A stretch of DNA of 20,407 bases. Source: JAGXTF01 sp040376005 (lineage in GTDB: Bacteria; Bacteroidota; Bacteroidia; NS11-12g; UBA955). This document shows positions 1 through 7,083 of this stretch, one piece after another. Location: NCBI GenBank assembly GCA_040376005.1, contig JBEIRK010000034.1, positions 1 through 20,407 of the forward strand. Reading direction: 5' to 3'. The notes beneath the pieces were generated by a model. It ran no database searches. It was given only the letters and a program-made list of their open reading frames with translations, and was not told the DNA's origin. Each line of letters begins with the position of its first letter. Within the stretch, counting starts at the first letter, position 1. Position numbers and translations under genes: made by a program.

Positions 1-501
1 GGCATATTCTGCAAAATATCCATCAAAGCGGGCATATACACCCAATCCGCTTGCGAATACAGTGGCGCCAGCCATGAAGCCTACAAGCAAGTTTCCCCAT
101 AAGGTAGAACCTTTTAAATCAGAGGAGTAGAAATACAACATTATGCCTATGGCCATGCATAAGGCAAACATAGTCCAACCTGCAAGCCATCCCGCGATGA
201 GAGATGCTGCAGCCAAGGCGATGTAAAAAACCCTACCATTACGCAATGAAATATGGCGGGCAATAATGCGCTTTTCTGGGTTGTTTATTTGATCTTCTTC
301 AATGTCAAAAATATCATTGATTACATTGCCTGCTGCTGCGGTGAGGAGTGTGGCAAGAATTACGAAAATACATGCCGGAAATAAAATATTGCTGAGTTTA
401 AATCCTCCAGAATGCATCATAAACAGCACTTGTGTGCAAAGTATGATAGCCAAATTAATGGGGCGGGTAAGGAGGATATAATATCTCAGGTTTTTAAACA
501 C
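1..501 (-). CDS. UbiA-family prenyltransferase (partial, C-terminus beyond window)
   Basis: My own translation of the minus strand gives 167 residues with no stop up to the window edge. The protein is strongly hydrophobic with several membrane helices. Near residue 60 it carries NVINDIFDIEED, the first Asp-rich motif (NDxxDxxxD) that binds the Mg-diphosphate of the prenyl donor in UbiA-type transferases. A later SSDLKGSTLWGNLLVG stretch also fits the family. These enzymes are integral membrane proteins that attach polyprenyl chains to aromatic or glycerol-phosphate acceptors. In Bacteroidota this type is often annotated as geranylgeranylglycerol-phosphate geranylgeranyltransferase, but the acceptor cannot be read from this fragment. 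The GTG at 501-499 is chosen because an in-frame TGA lies just upstream and an ATG occurs only near residue 28. It begins 4 nt after the def stop, so it is probably the third gene of the ruvX-def operon. Confidence 0.85.
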   Translation of the reverse strand, partial: MFKNLRYYILLTRPINLAIILCTQVLFMMHSGGFKLSNILFPACIFVILATLLTAAAGNVINDIFDIEEDQINNPEKRIIARHISLRNGRVFYIALAAASLIAGWLAGWTMFALCMAIGIMLYFYSSDLKGSTLWGNLLVGFMAGATVFASGLGVYARFDGYFAEYA

Positions 502-505
502 GCAG

Positions 506-1057
506 TTATTTTTTTGGGAATTTCATTTTGTAACCCACATTTACACGGCCTATTGAAATGTTCTGCAACTTGCTTTTGAGCATGGTGCGCTTCAAGGGTG
601 AAATGCGGTCAGTGAATAGGATGCCTTCAATATGGTCATATTCGTGCTGAATAATTCGTGCAGCCATTCCGTCATATACTTCTTCGTGTTCCACAAAATT
701 CTCATCGCAATAGCGAATGCGCAGTTTGCTATGGCGATTCACATCTGCCCGCACATTGGGAATGCTGAGACAGCCTTCTTCGTAATCCCAGCGCGTGTCA
801 AATTCTTCAACAATAACAGGGTTTATGAATACCTTTTTGAAATCTTGGGTGGATGCTTCTTCTATTTCGGTTCCATCTACTATGAACAAACGAATGGCAA
901 GCCCTATTTGCGGAGCTGCTAGCCCAATGCCATTGCTGTCGTACATGGTTTCAAACATATTTGCAAGTAGTACATTCAGCTCAGGGTACTCCTGATCTAT
1001 TTCGACTGCTTTTTTTCGCAGCACCGGGCTTCCATATGCGTAAACGGGTAATATCAT
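506..1057 (-). CDS. def: Peptide deformylase
   Basis: This 183-residue protein removes the N-formyl group from nascent polypeptides in the cytoplasm. All three family motifs are present in order: GIGLAAPQIG (residues 43-52), EGCLSIP (94-100, with metal ligand Cys96) and QHEYDH (137-142, with metal ligands His138 and His142 and catalytic Glu139). The length is normal for a bacterial deformylase. The ATG overlaps the stop of the upstream ruvX gene as ATGA, which indicates translational coupling. Four bases separate its stop from the UbiA-family gene. I see no promoter of its own, so it is probably transcribed from upstream of ruvX. Confidence 0.97.
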   Translation of the reverse strand: MILPVYAYGSPVLRKKAVEIDQEYPELNVLLANMFETMYDSNGIGLAAPQIGLAIRLFIVDGTEIEEASTQDFKKVFINPVIVEEFDTRWDYEEGCLSIPNVRADVNRHSKLRIRYCDENFVEHEEVYDGMAARIIQHEYDHIEGILFTDRISPLKRTMLKSKLQNISIGRVNVGYKMKFPKK

Positions 1058-1467
1058 GAAATACGTTGTAAGTAAGTTTGCAAAATTAATGCGGCACTCA
1101 CAGTATCGAGCAAATTCTTATCTTTCCTTTTGCTTTTCTTTTGGCCGCTAAGTAAGAGGGAGTCTTTTGCTTCATGACTGCTTAGTCTTTCGTCTATGGT
1201 ATCTACGGGTATGGTAGGATAGACTTCCTGTAATTTGGAAATAAATTCTCTTACAGGTACTGTGGCATGGGTGTCTTCGCCAGACAGGCGCGAGGGCATT
1301 CCTACCACAAATACATCTACCGTTTCTTTACTGAGATAATCTTTAAGCCAAAGATGCAGTTCTGCTGTGAGCACAGTGCCTATGGGATTGGCGATTATTT
1401 TCAAATTGTCAGAGGCAGCGAGACCGGTGCGTTTCATTCCATAATCAAATGCCAATACTCTTCCCAT
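1054..1467 (-). CDS. ruvX: Putative pre-16S rRNA nuclease / Holliday junction resolvase-like YqgF
   Basis: This is a 137-residue RNase H-fold protein of the YqgF/RuvX family, known for a role in maturing the 5' end of 16S rRNA. Visible motifs are the N-terminal beta-strand FDYG with catalytic Asp8, the IDER segment with Glu93, and LLDTVSAA with Asp121; together these form the usual acidic metal-binding triad. The reading frame is open back to an ATG at 1533, but I start at 1467 (MGRVLAFDYG). The family begins exactly there, the length becomes typical, and a perfect TAACTTTG promoter box sits 5 nt before this ATG, inside the longer reading. The 3' end overlaps def by the ATGA arrangement. Confidence 0.93.
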   Translation of the reverse strand: MGRVLAFDYGMKRTGLAASDNLKIIANPIGTVLTAELHLWLKDYLSKETVDVFVVGMPSRLSGEDTHATVPVREFISKLQEVYPTIPVDTIDERLSSHEAKDSLLLSGQKKSKRKDKNLLDTVSAALILQTYLQRIS

Positions 1468-1472
1468 GGGTG

Positions 1473-1480
1473 CAAAGTTA
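1473..1480 (-). promoter_or_regulatory. Bacteroidota -7 promoter box for ruvX-def operon
   Basis: The minus strand reads TAACTTTG, a perfect match to the TAnnTTTG -7 consensus. Only 5 nt (CACCC) separate it from the ruvX ATG at 1467, so transcription would begin at or next to the start codon. No good -33 TTG is present at the usual 17-23 nt spacing; the nearest is about 26 nt away. Confidence 0.5.
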
Positions 1481-1539
1481 GAGAACAAAAGGGGCTGTTC
1501 ACTTTTCAATTGATAAAAAAGGCGTTTGGCCAATCAAAG

Positions 1540-1570
1540 AAAAAGGCTACCGCAATGCGATAGCCTTTTT
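1540..1570 (-). terminator. Intrinsic terminator after groL
   Basis: AAAAAGGCTA at 1540-1549 pairs perfectly with TAGCCTTTTT at 1561-1570, and an inner CGC/GCG pair shortens the loop. Read on the minus strand, the hairpin ends in a T-run 28 nt after the groL stop. The structure is symmetrical, so it could work in both directions, but no plus-strand gene needs it. It separates the chaperonin operon from ruvX-def. Confidence 0.85.
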
Positions 1571-1597
1571 GAATGTGCTTTATTCTAGAGAAATAGA

Positions 1598-3232
1598 TTA
1601 CATCATGCCACCCATACCACCCATATCTGGGCCATGGCTATGTCCTTTTTCTTCTTCCTTGATTTCAGACAATACGCAATCGGTAGTCAAAATCATGCTG
1701 CCAATAGAAGCTGCATTTTCCAGTGCTACACGACTTACTTTCTTTGGATCAATTACACCTGCAGCAATTAGGTTTTCGTAGGTTTCAGTGCGCGCATTGT
1801 AACCAAAATCGCCTGTGCCTTCCATAACCTTTTGTACTACAATGCTACCTTCACCACCTGCGTTCGCGATGATTTGGCGCAAAGGCTCTTCAAGTGCGCG
1901 ACGCACAATGTGAATACCCGTTGTCTCATCATCATTTTCACCTTTAAGGCCGTCCAGAGCTGCAATGCTGCGAATGAAGCTTACACCACCACCGGGGACA
2001 ATGCCTTCTTCCACAGCAGCGCGTGTCGCATGCAGGGCATCGTCAACACGGTCTTTCTTTTCTTTCATTTCTACCTCAGTTGCTGCGCCTATATATAGTA
2101 CAGCTACACCACCACTCAATTTTGCAAGTCTTTCTTGCAATTTTTCACGGTCGTAGTCGCTACTTGTGTTTTCTACTTGAACCTTGATTTGATTGATACG
2201 CGCAGCGATAGCTTCTTTTGAACCTGCACCATTCACGATAATGGTGTTGTCTTTGTCAATTGTAATTTTTTCAGCACGTCCTAGGTCAGACATGTCCGCA
2301 TCTTCCAGACGACGGCCTTGTTCTTCACTAATTACAGTTCCGCCAGTAAGAATAGCAATGTCTTGCAACATTTCTTTTCTGCGGTCACCAAATCCCGGTG
2401 CTTTAACTGCAGCGATTTTGAGGGCGCCACGGATTTTATTTACTACCAATGTAGCCAAGGCTTCACCTTCAACATCCTCAGAAATAATCAACAAAGGCTT
2501 ACCTGTTTGAACTACTTTTTCCAGCACTGGAAGCAAGTCTTTCATTGTGCTTACTTTCTTGTCGTAGATCAAGATGAAAGGGTTGTCTAATTCTGCTTCC
2601 ATTTTTTCAGCATTGGTCACAAAATAAGGACTCAAGTACCCTCTGTCGAATTGCATACCTTCAACTACATCTACGGTAGTATCCGTTCCTTTTGCTTCTT
2701 CAACAGTGATCACCCCGTCTTTTCCTACTTTTTTCATCGCTTCAGCAATCAAAGAACCAATTGTGTTGTCGTTGTTTGCAGAAATAGATGCTACCTGCTC
2801 AATTTTACTGTGGTCATCGCCCACAGGTTGAGACATTTTCTCTAGAGAGGCAACTACCGCTTTCACTGCTTTTTCGATACCGCGTTTCAAATCCATAGGG
2901 TTTGCGCCAGCAGCAACGTTTTTAAGTCCAGCAGTAACAATGCTTTGTGCCAATACAGTGGCTGTTGTAGTTCCATCACCCGCAATATCTGCAGTTTTCG
3001 AAGCCACTTCTTTTACCATCTGAGCACCCATGTTCTCCACCGGGTCTTGAAGTTCAATTTCTTTTGCCACGGTAACACCGTCTTTAGTAACCTGCGGTGC
3101 ACCGAATTTTTTATCAATTACAACATTGCGGCCTTTAGGACCCAAGGTAACCTTTACAGCATTTGCCAATGCATCTACACCGCGTTTTAAACCTTCGCGG
3201 GCGGTAATGTTAAAATCTATTTTCTTTGCCAT
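1598..3232 (-). CDS. groL: Chaperonin GroEL (60 kDa, Hsp60)
   Basis: This 544-residue protein is the large subunit of the double-ring ATP-dependent folding machine in the cytoplasm. It aligns by eye over its whole length with classical GroEL: TLGPKGRNVV near residues 29-38, VTKDGVTVAKEIEL with Asp51, the nucleotide-binding GDGTTTATVLA at 85-95, and VEEGIVPGGG in the C-terminal equatorial half. The C-terminus is a short Gly-Gly-Met tail (GGMGGMM) preceded by a His-containing GHSHGPD segment. The usual length and intact motifs indicate a functional gene. It lies 21 nt downstream of groS and ends at a hairpin terminator. Confidence 0.99.
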   Translation of the reverse strand: MAKKIDFNITAREGLKRGVDALANAVKVTLGPKGRNVVIDKKFGAPQVTKDGVTVAKEIELQDPVENMGAQMVKEVASKTADIAGDGTTTATVLAQSIVTAGLKNVAAGANPMDLKRGIEKAVKAVVASLEKMSQPVGDDHSKIEQVASISANNDNTIGSLIAEAMKKVGKDGVITVEEAKGTDTTVDVVEGMQFDRGYLSPYFVTNAEKMEAELDNPFILIYDKKVSTMKDLLPVLEKVVQTGKPLLIISEDVEGEALATLVVNKIRGALKIAAVKAPGFGDRRKEMLQDIAILTGGTVISEEQGRRLEDADMSDLGRAEKITIDKDNTIIVNGAGSKEAIAARINQIKVQVENTSSDYDREKLQERLAKLSGGVAVLYIGAATEVEMKEKKDRVDDALHATRAAVEEGIVPGGGVSFIRSIAALDGLKGENDDETTGIHIVRRALEEPLRQIIANAGGEGSIVVQKVMEGTGDFGYNARTETYENLIAAGVIDPKKVSRVALENAASIGSMILTTDCVLSEIKEEEKGHSHGPDMGGMGGMM

Positions 3233-3253
3233 TTTTGTTTATTATTATGATTA

Positions 3254-3529
3254 TCAGATGATTGCGAAAATATCACTCTCACGCATGATGAGATAATCTT
3301 TGCCATCTACGGTAAGTTCGGTGCCTGCATATTTGCCGTACAATACCACATCACCTACTTTTACTGTTACGGGTTCATCAGGTTTTCCTGGGCCTGCAGC
3401 TACTACTGTGCCTCTCATTGGTTTTTCCTTGGCTGTATCAGGAATGATGATTCCTGAAGCGGTTTTGTTTTCAGCTGGCGTCGGTTCTACCAGAACGCGA
3501 TCTGCCAATGGCTTAACATTTACTGACAT
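3254..3529 (-). CDS. groS: Co-chaperonin GroES (10 kDa)
   Basis: This 91-residue protein forms the heptameric lid of the GroEL chamber. Recognisable parts are LADRVLVEP at the start, the mobile loop with ASGIIIPDTAKEKP (about residues 24-37), GTVVAAGPG, the VKVGDVVLYGKYAGTEL strand and the final ESDIFAII. The frame is open upstream to an ATG at 3580, but the family N-terminus (MSVNVKPLADRVL) and normal length place the start at 3529. It is the first gene of the groS-groL pair. The upstream 95 nt contain no TAnnTTTG box and no CIRCE element; see the separate note on a TTGGCACG element. Confidence 0.97.
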   Translation of the reverse strand: MSVNVKPLADRVLVEPTPAENKTASGIIIPDTAKEKPMRGTVVAAGPGKPDEPVTVKVGDVVLYGKYAGTELTVDGKDYLIMRESDIFAII

Positions 3530-3563
3530 AGTATATAAGATGATTGATTGTCTGACCGATACT

Positions 3564-3580
3564 TCCCACTTTCGTGCCAA
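3564..3580 (-). promoter_or_regulatory. Possible -24/-12-like element upstream of groS
   Basis: On the minus strand TTGGCACGAAAGTGGGA lies 34 nt before the groS ATG. TTGGCACG fits the -24 half of a sigma-54 promoter (consensus TGGCACG-N4-TTGC) very well. The -12 half reads TGGG instead of TTGC, so the match is only partial. No other promoter type is apparent in this gap. It could be a different heat-shock element or chance. Confidence 0.25.
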
Positions 3581-3624
3581 GGGGGTTTTTATGACAAATT
3601 TGCAGTTATTGCACCCGGCTTGTG

Positions 3625-3870
3625 TCAGTTGCTATTCAAATTGTCATTCTTTTTTAGTTCTTCTTCCTCAGGAAAGTGGGAGCTTCGTTTAGAATTGCCG
3701 CCAATAATCATAAGGAATGAACCGATGACTGACATGAATACATTGACCCATATTGTATTGTCTTCTCCCCAATTGTGTGTCCAGTTGAATAGTTTTGAAC
3801 TCCAACTAAATGCATCTGCCAACAGAGATGAAACACTAAAAAGAAAAATATAAAAACCGATAATTTTCAT
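3625..3870 (-). CDS. Small membrane protein of unknown function
   Basis: This 81-residue reading frame is not recognised as a known family. It has an N-terminal hydrophobic segment (about residues 3-20, KIIGFYIFLFSVSSLLA), a short aromatic linker, a second hydrophobic helix near residues 41-58 (WVNVFMSVIGSFLMIIGG) and a hydrophilic acidic/basic tail (EEEELKKNDN). That is a coherent two-helix membrane-protein pattern. A convincing Bacteroidota promoter (ATTG, 20 nt, TATATTTG) ends 25 nt before its ATG, which supports it as a real gene. It lies 95 nt upstream of groS on the same strand with no visible terminator between, so readthrough into groS is possible. Confidence 0.6.
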   Translation of the reverse strand: MKIIGFYIFLFSVSSLLADAFSWSSKLFNWTHNWGEDNTIWVNVFMSVIGSFLMIIGGNSKRSSHFPEEEELKKNDNLNSN

Positions 3871-3895
3871 TACACAAATAATGACCAGATTTCTA

Positions 3896-3927
3896 CAAAT
3901 ATAATTTAAAACCGTGAAATTTGCAAT
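3896..3927 (-). promoter_or_regulatory. Promoter of the 81-residue membrane-protein gene
   Basis: On the minus strand the -33 element ATTG (3927-3924) is followed after 20 nt by the -7 element TATATTTG (3903-3896), a perfect TAnnTTTG match at ideal spacing for the Bacteroidota housekeeping sigma factor. It ends 25 nt before the ATG at 3870. It is one of the most complete promoters in the window. Confidence 0.65.
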
Positions 3928-4040
3928 AACAACAGGGCTTTCAACTCAATTGAGGATGGTCAATATATGACCGATTGGTTTTATTGTATGGAGTTGTGTT
4001 TTGGGTTGATATACTGGAAATGTTTTTTTAACACAGACAC

Positions 4041-6983
4041 TTAAATCTTTGATTTTTCTTCCGCTTCACGGAGTAATGTGTCCGCTTCTTCATTCGCTTT
4101 CTCTTCAATTTCAACTGCCTTTTTATTGGCTTCATCCTCTAGTTGCTGTGCCTTTTTATTTCCAGCATCTTCGCTTTGCTTGGCCCTTAAGTAAAATTCT
4201 CCTTTCGCTGATTCCGCCTTTTTCTTTCCTTCACTGCGCACTTTGTCCCCAGCCGCTTTTTTCAATGCAGGCAGTGCTACTCTTGACTCAGCTGCTTTAG
4301 CAGTGGTTTCGGTTTCAGCCATAATTCTATCGTATGCGGCATCCCCCTGGCTTCGTATTGCATCTCCCCCTTTTTTAGTTTCAGCCCTCACTCTGTCTGC
4401 CGCAACCTTTCCTTCTTGGCGCACTTGCTCAGCTCTCTTAGCCGCCTCCGCCTTTAGCTTGTCTGCCTGCCCCTGTGCAGCTGCCAACGCCTGCTCTCTT
4501 TTCTTCGCAGCCTCATCGGTCAGTTTTTCTTTTCCTTGTTCTTTTAAGCTCTGCGCTGTGGATTGGGCAAATCCTTTTAACGAAACGTTAACTTTAGGTT
4601 TGAGTAAATCTCCTGTAACCCCCAAATCTACAGGAATCATCTCTTCAACATTCAAATTCCATCCCTTTGTCCCGGCCTGTTTTATCCATCCATCCAAAGC
4701 TTTGTTTCCAGCACCTAGTGCTTTTCTCGGTATTTTTATCCAACCTCCATAGGCCACTGTGCGGTTCAGTTTGGTTTGTCCCGCCAAGCGCATACTCGCA
4801 CCCTGTGCCAATGGTATGGTAAGGCTATCCAATAATTTGAATATGCCTTCTTTAATTTCAAATTTAACTTGTTGGTTTTTGAGTTCGATTTTCTCTAACC
4901 AATTCACATTCAACTGTCTGCCTATTTCTTTTACTACGTCTAGGTTTTTCACTGCGGCATCGGTAAAACTCAACATGCCTTTTACATTCATGCTCTCATA
5001 ATTGGGTTGCATATACTGATTGAGAATGCTACTCATATCAATAGAAGCGTTGAATATACCATCGATATATTTTGCAACTGGGGCATAGCGCGCCAGCATG
5101 GGGAAGTAGCTGAAGCTGCTTGCAAAATTCATTTTTTCCAATTTGGTTTCTAGCGAAGTAAATGGACTTTTTACATTCTTACTATCGTAGGTGCCGTTGA
5201 GGGTAACCCTGCCTCCAAGCAGTCCCGCGCTGAGTCCTTTCATATCAATTTGGGCATCGTGCAAATGCGCGGTTCCTCCCACATCGGTGAGTATGTAGTT
5301 GTCGTAAATCAACTTTTTAATGGAGGTTTGAAGCGCCATTTCAATATTGGAAGGAAGCTCAACAATGGTTAATTGCGCTGTATCTGTGGGTTTGGGTTCT
5401 TCCGCAGTTGGGGCGTCTCCCACAAGGCTATTTACGTTGATGTAATTGCTATTGAACGACACATTGCCTGTCAATTTCTCATTCGCAAATGCATACCCTA
5501 GCATGTTCTGTACGGATCCTTTTACATCAAAATCATTCTTTCCAATGGCACCTTTGCAAGCATTTACATCTACATGTTGGGGTGTAAAATTCAGTGCGAG
5601 ATCATCAATGAGATAAGCATCTTTGTCTGTAGGTGTTTGATATAAAAAGTTCTTAATATTCAATATTCCTTTGGCATCCAATGCTCCAAAGTTTTGATGG
5701 GTTACCGAGCTGTAGTTTCCTTTTGCTGCTATATCCGCATCAATCAATCCTGCTAGTTTGGTGCCTTTGTCCATAGGAATAAGACCTAAGATGCGCGATA
5801 GGTCTAATTTGCCTTTGGCTGTTGCATCAATATAGGGGTCGCTTACAGGTGTTTTTAAGAACAAGCGGAGATTAAATACTTCACCTGCCACACGCGCCAT
5901 AAGTCTATCTAAGTTTAACACGCTGTTATCGGGGGCTCCGTCCGGATTTGTATAGGCAAGGTTAATAAATATGCGATCGGCACCATAGGCCAATCCTGGA
6001 TATTGGAAAGACGCATCTGTTACCTCCAGTTTAACGGCGGTGGCTGGCATTTTTGTATCCGTCATTTTGCCTTTGAGGCTTCCACCCAATGCCAAACTGC
6101 CTGTGGTTTTCACGTCTTTAAAAGATTCCGTATAAACACCTGGAACCAAACTTAGGAAATTCTTAAAGGAATTTTCAAGCGCCTTAAACTCAATATCCAT
6201 ATCGATGTCATTGTCGTTCAAGTCCACAAATCCGTCGCTTTCAATGGCCAATTCATTCAACTTAGCGGCCGCTTTCTCATAGCTGAATTTCATGGAATCT
6301 AAATTCATTTTGATATCGGCGTCTATTGCCGTTTTAATTTTATAGAGCCAATTAACACCACCATAGCCTAGAATCATTGAAGGGGTTTCAGTATGTGTGA
6401 CCATGGTGAATTCATTGCTGCTGAAGTCGCCTTTACTGTTGTGGTTAAAGTGGTTGAGTTCTGTGTAAAAGTCTAAACTCCGGTCATTATATACCAAACG
6501 GCCATCTTCAATATTTAATTCATCAAGTGCCATTTTAAAGCTTCCACCGGTGCTAGTATCCACCGCACTTGTATCGGTTTTTACAATGTCCCAATTCGCC
6601 CGCCCACTGCGCAAGGTTTCTATGTAGATTTTGGGCTGTGTGAGTTTGACAGATTTAATACTGATTTCTTCCCCTTTGAGCACTGACATTACATCCAATT
6701 TGAGCCTGAGTTCCGGAAAGTATACGAGAGTATCTCCGGCAAAACTGTCAATTCCAACCACGGAAAGCTGATCAATACCCAATGAAACATTTGGGAAATT
6801 TCTCAAGAAGGAAAGATGAATATCATTGCTGAAATCGACCTTAGCATTGAGTTGTTCGTTGGTCGTCTTTTTCATAGCCGCCAGAATTTTGCCTTTGAAA
6901 AGAAATGGGGCTACTGAAAGTATAAGGATAAGAGAGAGCAGCACTATGCCACTGATTTTAAGTATTTTCTTCAAACGATTCAT
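4041..6983 (-). CDS. AsmA-like envelope protein with charged helical C-terminal tail
   Basis: This 980-residue protein has a single N-terminal membrane anchor (about residues 8-28) followed by a long beta-rich region. The early segment 'ANLNAKV'-like TTNEQLNAKVDF and NFPNVSLGIDQLSV is typical of the AsmA/TamB-like superfamily, whose members bridge the periplasm and help move lipids to or maintain the outer membrane. A C-terminal AsmA-type region with GQTKLNRTVAYGGWIKIP lies near residues 720-760. Residues 808-980 form a long Ala/Lys/Glu/Arg-rich segment with no Pro-rich breaks, predicted to be continuous helix or coiled coil. The start at 6983 (MNRLKKILK) is preferred to the in-frame ATG at 7049: it gives a standard basic-then-hydrophobic anchor, and a TATTTTTG promoter box lies inside the longer version. 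The gene is monocistronic as far as visible, and divergent from the desaturase. Confidence 0.82.
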   Translation of the reverse strand: MNRLKKILKISGIVLLSLILILSVAPFLFKGKILAAMKKTTNEQLNAKVDFSNDIHLSFLRNFPNVSLGIDQLSVVGIDSFAGDTLVYFPELRLKLDVMSVLKGEEISIKSVKLTQPKIYIETLRSGRANWDIVKTDTSAVDTSTGGSFKMALDELNIEDGRLVYNDRSLDFYTELNHFNHNSKGDFSSNEFTMVTHTETPSMILGYGGVNWLYKIKTAIDADIKMNLDSMKFSYEKAAAKLNELAIESDGFVDLNDNDIDMDIEFKALENSFKNFLSLVPGVYTESFKDVKTTGSLALGGSLKGKMTDTKMPATAVKLEVTDASFQYPGLAYGADRIFINLAYTNPDGAPDNSVLNLDRLMARVAGEVFNLRLFLKTPVSDPYIDATAKGKLDLSRILGLIPMDKGTKLAGLIDADIAAKGNYSSVTHQNFGALDAKGILNIKNFLYQTPTDKDAYLIDDLALNFTPQHVDVNACKGAIGKNDFDVKGSVQNMLGYAFANEKLTGNVSFNSNYINVNSLVGDAPTAEEPKPTDTAQLTIVELPSNIEMALQTSIKKLIYDNYILTDVGGTAHLHDAQIDMKGLSAGLLGGRVTLNGTYDSKNVKSPFTSLETKLEKMNFASSFSYFPMLARYAPVAKYIDGIFNASIDMSSILNQYMQPNYESMNVKGMLSFTDAAVKNLDVVKEIGRQLNVNWLEKIELKNQQVKFEIKEGIFKLLDSLTIPLAQGASMRLAGQTKLNRTVAYGGWIKIPRKALGAGNKALDGWIKQAGTKGWNLNVEEMIPVDLGVTGDLLKPKVNVSLKGFAQSTAQSLKEQGKEKLTDEAAKKREQALAAAQGQADKLKAEAAKRAEQVRQEGKVAADRVRAETKKGGDAIRSQGDAAYDRIMAETETTAKAAESRVALPALKKAAGDKVRSEGKKKAESAKGEFYLRAKQSEDAGNKKAQQLEDEANKKAVEIEEKANEEADTLLREAEEKSKI

Positions 6984-6998
6984 CGGATTTTGTAGATT

Positions 6999-7006
6999 CA
7001 AAAATA
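6999..7006 (-). promoter_or_regulatory. -7 promoter box for the AsmA-like gene
   Basis: The minus strand reads TATTTTTG, matching TAnnTTTG, 15 nt before the ATG at 6983. No clear -33 TTG is found at normal spacing, so support is moderate. Its position helps choose the shorter start of the AsmA-like gene. Confidence 0.4.
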
Positions 7007-7071
7007 AGGCCAAAAGAAGCCCGCAGAAGGTCTTTTTGTTAAAATGCATTAGGAGATAGTTAAATGACCTT

Positions 7072-7079
7072 TAATTTTG
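7072..7079 (+). promoter_or_regulatory. -7 promoter box for the desaturase-family gene
   Basis: TAATTTTG matches TAnnTTTG and ends 4 nt before the ATG at 7084, so the transcript would start at about the A of the ATG. No convincing -33 TTG is present 17-23 nt upstream. If the true transcription start is a few bases further on, translation would have to begin at the ATG pair at 7105 or 7108. Confidence 0.4.
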
Positions 7080-7083
7080 CGCT

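Noticed and set aside
1468..1533. Longer ruvX reading starting at 1533
   Set aside because: The extra 22 residues do not belong to the family, and a TAACTTTG promoter box lies within them.
3530..3580. Longer groS reading starting at 3580
   Set aside because: GroES begins with the MSVNVKPLADRVL-type segment; the extension is promoter or leader DNA.
3548..3853. 101-residue plus-strand open frame overlapping the small membrane-protein gene
   Set aside because: It has no promoter or structural pattern, whereas the opposite strand has both.
3958..3972. GGTCA-atata-TGACC inverted repeat and nearby CTCAATTGAG palindrome (3945-3954) between the AsmA-like and small membrane-protein genes
   Set aside because: The arms are only 5 bp, expected by chance in AT-rich DNA, and they lie at the 3' end of one gene and upstream of another promoter without clear placement.
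4243..4752. 169-residue Ser/Ala/Phe-rich plus-strand open frame
   Set aside because: It is the antisense of the low-complexity Lys/Glu/Ala tail of the AsmA-like gene, whose codons avoid stops on the other strand.
6984..7049. Longer AsmA-like reading starting at 7049
   Set aside because: It would add a second hydrophobic stretch before a normal basic-hydrophobic anchor, and it covers a TATTTTTG promoter box.
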